Assembly (NCBI RefSeq): GCF_008831285.2
Contig: NC_045146.1
Span: 21,777,289 to 21,841,288, forward strand
Direction of reading: 5' to 3'
Length of the DNA: 64,000 nt
Source of the DNA: Nymphaea colorata
Taxonomy: Eukaryota; Streptophyta; Magnoliopsida; Nymphaeales; Nymphaeaceae
Shown: positions 62,171 to 64,000 of the stretch, in pieces
How the letters are laid out: each line of letters opens with the position of its first letter
Numbering within the stretch: the stretch's first letter is position 1
Position numbers and translations under genes: made by a program
The notes under the pieces: model-generated
Databases searched by the model: none
Seen by the model: only the letters and a program-made list of their open reading frames with translations
Told to the model about the DNA's origin: nothing

Positions 62171-62213
62171 ATGATGAATATGGTGCCCTGGCCACAGGTA
62201 ATCACGCAGGCTT

Positions 62214-62252
<39 letters not shown>

Positions 62253-63354
62253 CCAGTTCCATTTTTTGCTGATGCAAATCTCACTCTGTGTGTGTGTGTG
62301 TGTCTGTAAATCCTACATGACTTTTTGAGGGAGGGATTTATCCCGTGAGAATTGCTTCAAAATCAGCGAAAGAGAGAGAGAGAGGGAGAGAGAGCTGTTC
62401 TTGCTCCTAAAAGCAGACCAGAATGTTTCGTCAGCTTCTCTTTCTATCGTTTCCTTTTTCTAATTTTTTTCTGTCTTGCCTTCTGTGTATTTTGAGATGA
62501 TGTGAAATTAATTAGTCATAAAAAAATTCATGCAGGAAGTCGGAGCTAAGCCCCTGGAGGAGATGGTGTCGCCTTCGTCATGCTCATCAAGATCAATGCC
62601 AGAGAGAAAGGCGAAGCCCCAGAGGGAGCAAGCCTTGAACTGCCCAAGGTGCAGCTCCACCAACACCAAATTCTGCTACTACAACAACTACAGCCTCTCC
62701 CAGCCCCGCTACTTCTGCAAGACCTGCAGAAGGTACTGGACGGAAGGTGGTTCTCTGCGGAACGTGCCCGTTGGCGGCGGATCCAGAAAGAACAAGAGAT
62801 CAATTACCAAGAAGCTCCCCGATATCCATTCACCCATTATTTCCGACCCCTTCTCGCACACCAATGTTGATGACGGCAAGGAGGTCAACTTGGCATTCCC
62901 CATTCCACGGGACTGCCACTCTCACCCCACCAAGGCACTGCCTTCTTCTGAACTTCTTGATTATGGAAACCCAGCTTCTTCTTCTTCCTCCTCCTCTGCT
63001 CTCTCAGCTTTGGATTTGATGAAAAGTGAGCTTCCTCCTAGAAGTTTAGGGTCTTTAACGTCAATCCAAGATGCCAACTTCTATGGCCTTCCCGGTTTTG
63101 GCTTGCATGATCTCAGGAGCAGCATGGGTATCGAGGGGTTCAGCGGAAGTGGGAATTTTCAAGATACTCAAGACAACGGAAAGCTGGGCTTCTCTTTTGA
63201 AGATCTGAGGCAACCTTCTCATGTGGAATCAGATCAGAATGCTGCCCAAGCAGTTGGAGGATCTGCATATTGGAATGGGATTTTTGGAGGGGCACCATGG
63301 TCCCAGGTAGCAAATTATGGGCTTTATGAGAGTTCTAGACTGACTCTGCCATGA
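62171..63354 (+). CDS. Dof zinc-finger transcription factor
   Basis: Two exons, 62171-62197 (27 bases, MMNMVPWPQ) and 62536-63354, give 281 residues. The Dof domain runs from about residue 43 to 98, with zinc ligands Cys45, Cys48, Cys70 and Cys73 (CPRC, 21 residues, CKTC) and the conserved [20 protein letters not shown]. Dof proteins bind AAAG cores and regulate vascular development, storage and light responses. The WPQ...KPLEEMV start with a short first exon resembles the Arabidopsis Dof4.6-type group as I recall it; a tree would be needed. The rest is Ser-rich with a poly-Ser tract near residue 164 and no other domain. Another in-frame ATG at 62530, just before exon 2, could start an unspliced form. 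The intron (62198-62535) carries CT, GT and GA microsatellites. Confidence 0.95.
62198..62535 (+). repeat. Dof intron with CT, GT and GA microsatellites
   Basis: The 338-base intron has three simple repeats: CT at about 62.22-62.25 kb, GT at about 62.288-62.303 kb and GA at about 62.37-62.39 kb. It starts GTAATC and ends ATGCAG. Confidence 0.85.
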
Positions 63355-64000
63355 CCATGTTGTTGATGGTCACGTTCATGCTGTTGGATATGGCCATGGT
63401 GGTAACTGATATTAACATGGAAAATAGGAAGTGCCCACTAGTTTTCTTCTCTTTTTCATTTTTTTTTTCCTAATATTAACATTTGAAGCTTCTTTTAGGT
63501 TGGCTTCTTATAAGTATGTCGGTTTCTTGGCTATGTTGATTTTGGGGTGTCTTGGGATGAAGGCGGGGCAAATGCTGTTGACATTGCCCAGGTTTTTTGT
63601 TTCACGGTAGGAATATTTAGATCCTTCCATGGTGATGGAATGTAGGAGTTCTAACTCTTTGAAAGATGGGAAGGACAGTGACGAACAGAAGCAAGAAAGT
63701 GAAATTGAAACTTAGTACATGTCTGTGGATTGCGAATAATTTGTTGTACCCACTATCTGAAAGCCTGCATTTGTTTGTTTCTTTATGAAGCGTTCATTCA
63801 AGAGAATATAATGCGATTTCTCTCTTTCTCTCTCTCCTTCACAGATGTGGTCGAAAGCATGAGCAATTGCGATCTTCGAATTGGGAGACATTTTGTTTCG
63901 TTTTCAGAACCAAGTTTGATGTTGAAACTCCAACCATTAGCTGAACGGTTGGATATAAACAATGGATCCGTATTCATACCAAGAATTTAGCATGAATAAG
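63355..64000. other. 3' flank of the Dof gene
   Basis: Probably 3' UTR followed by intergenic DNA up to the window edge. No further gene is seen. The open frame at 63730-63990 (+) has no domain. Confidence 0.5.

Overview
The window is nuclear DNA from a flowering plant. Five genes have multiple exons with GT-AG introns, and all the families are plant ones: WNK kinase, LONESOME HIGHWAY-type bHLH, plant U-box E3, Dof zinc finger, F-box/FBD. The intergenic DNA is AT-rich and full of microsatellites and small inverted-repeat transposons. The species cannot be fixed from this sequence alone.

Layout. 1-3.6 kb is gene-poor, with one weak SWIM-like fragment and a decayed repeat. 3.7-6.2 kb (+) is a decayed F-box/LRR/FBD gene with several frameshifts. 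6.9-9.8 kb (-) is a complete seven-exon WNK kinase of the Arabidopsis WNK8/WNK10 type. 14.3-17.0 kb (-) is a LONESOME HIGHWAY-type bHLH gene whose usual N-terminal MYC_N domain I cannot find. 17-33 kb is a gene desert with two copies and one eroded copy of a TCGAG-rich hAT-like element, compound (GT)(TA)(GA) microsatellites, a GGNCCC-rich segment and a Tourist-like MITE. 33.3-39.3 kb (+) is a five-exon gene of the Cdc14 SIN-component family; its third intron holds two transposons, one a 777-bp hAT-type element full of palindromic GTATCGTACGATAC motifs. 43.3-44.5 kb (-) is a single-exon PUB22/23/24-type U-box E3 ligase. 47.1-54.2 kb (+) is an eight-exon Mut-7-type protein, a 3'-5' exonuclease fused to a Mut7-C RNase domain with a zinc ribbon. 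54.2-62.2 kb is another gene-poor stretch. 62.2-63.4 kb (+) is a two-exon Dof transcription factor.

The genes do not form a pathway or cluster: they are unrelated housekeeping, signalling and regulatory genes separated by long spacers. Exon models for WNK, Cdc14-like, Mut7-like and Dof were rebuilt by hand from splice sites; each keeps one open frame from ATG to stop (658, 313, 539 and 281 residues). I found no gene system that looks new. The best leads are the palindromic hAT-type element (perfect 8-bp target duplications), the TCGAG-rich hAT family, and the bHLH gene without its N-terminal domain.
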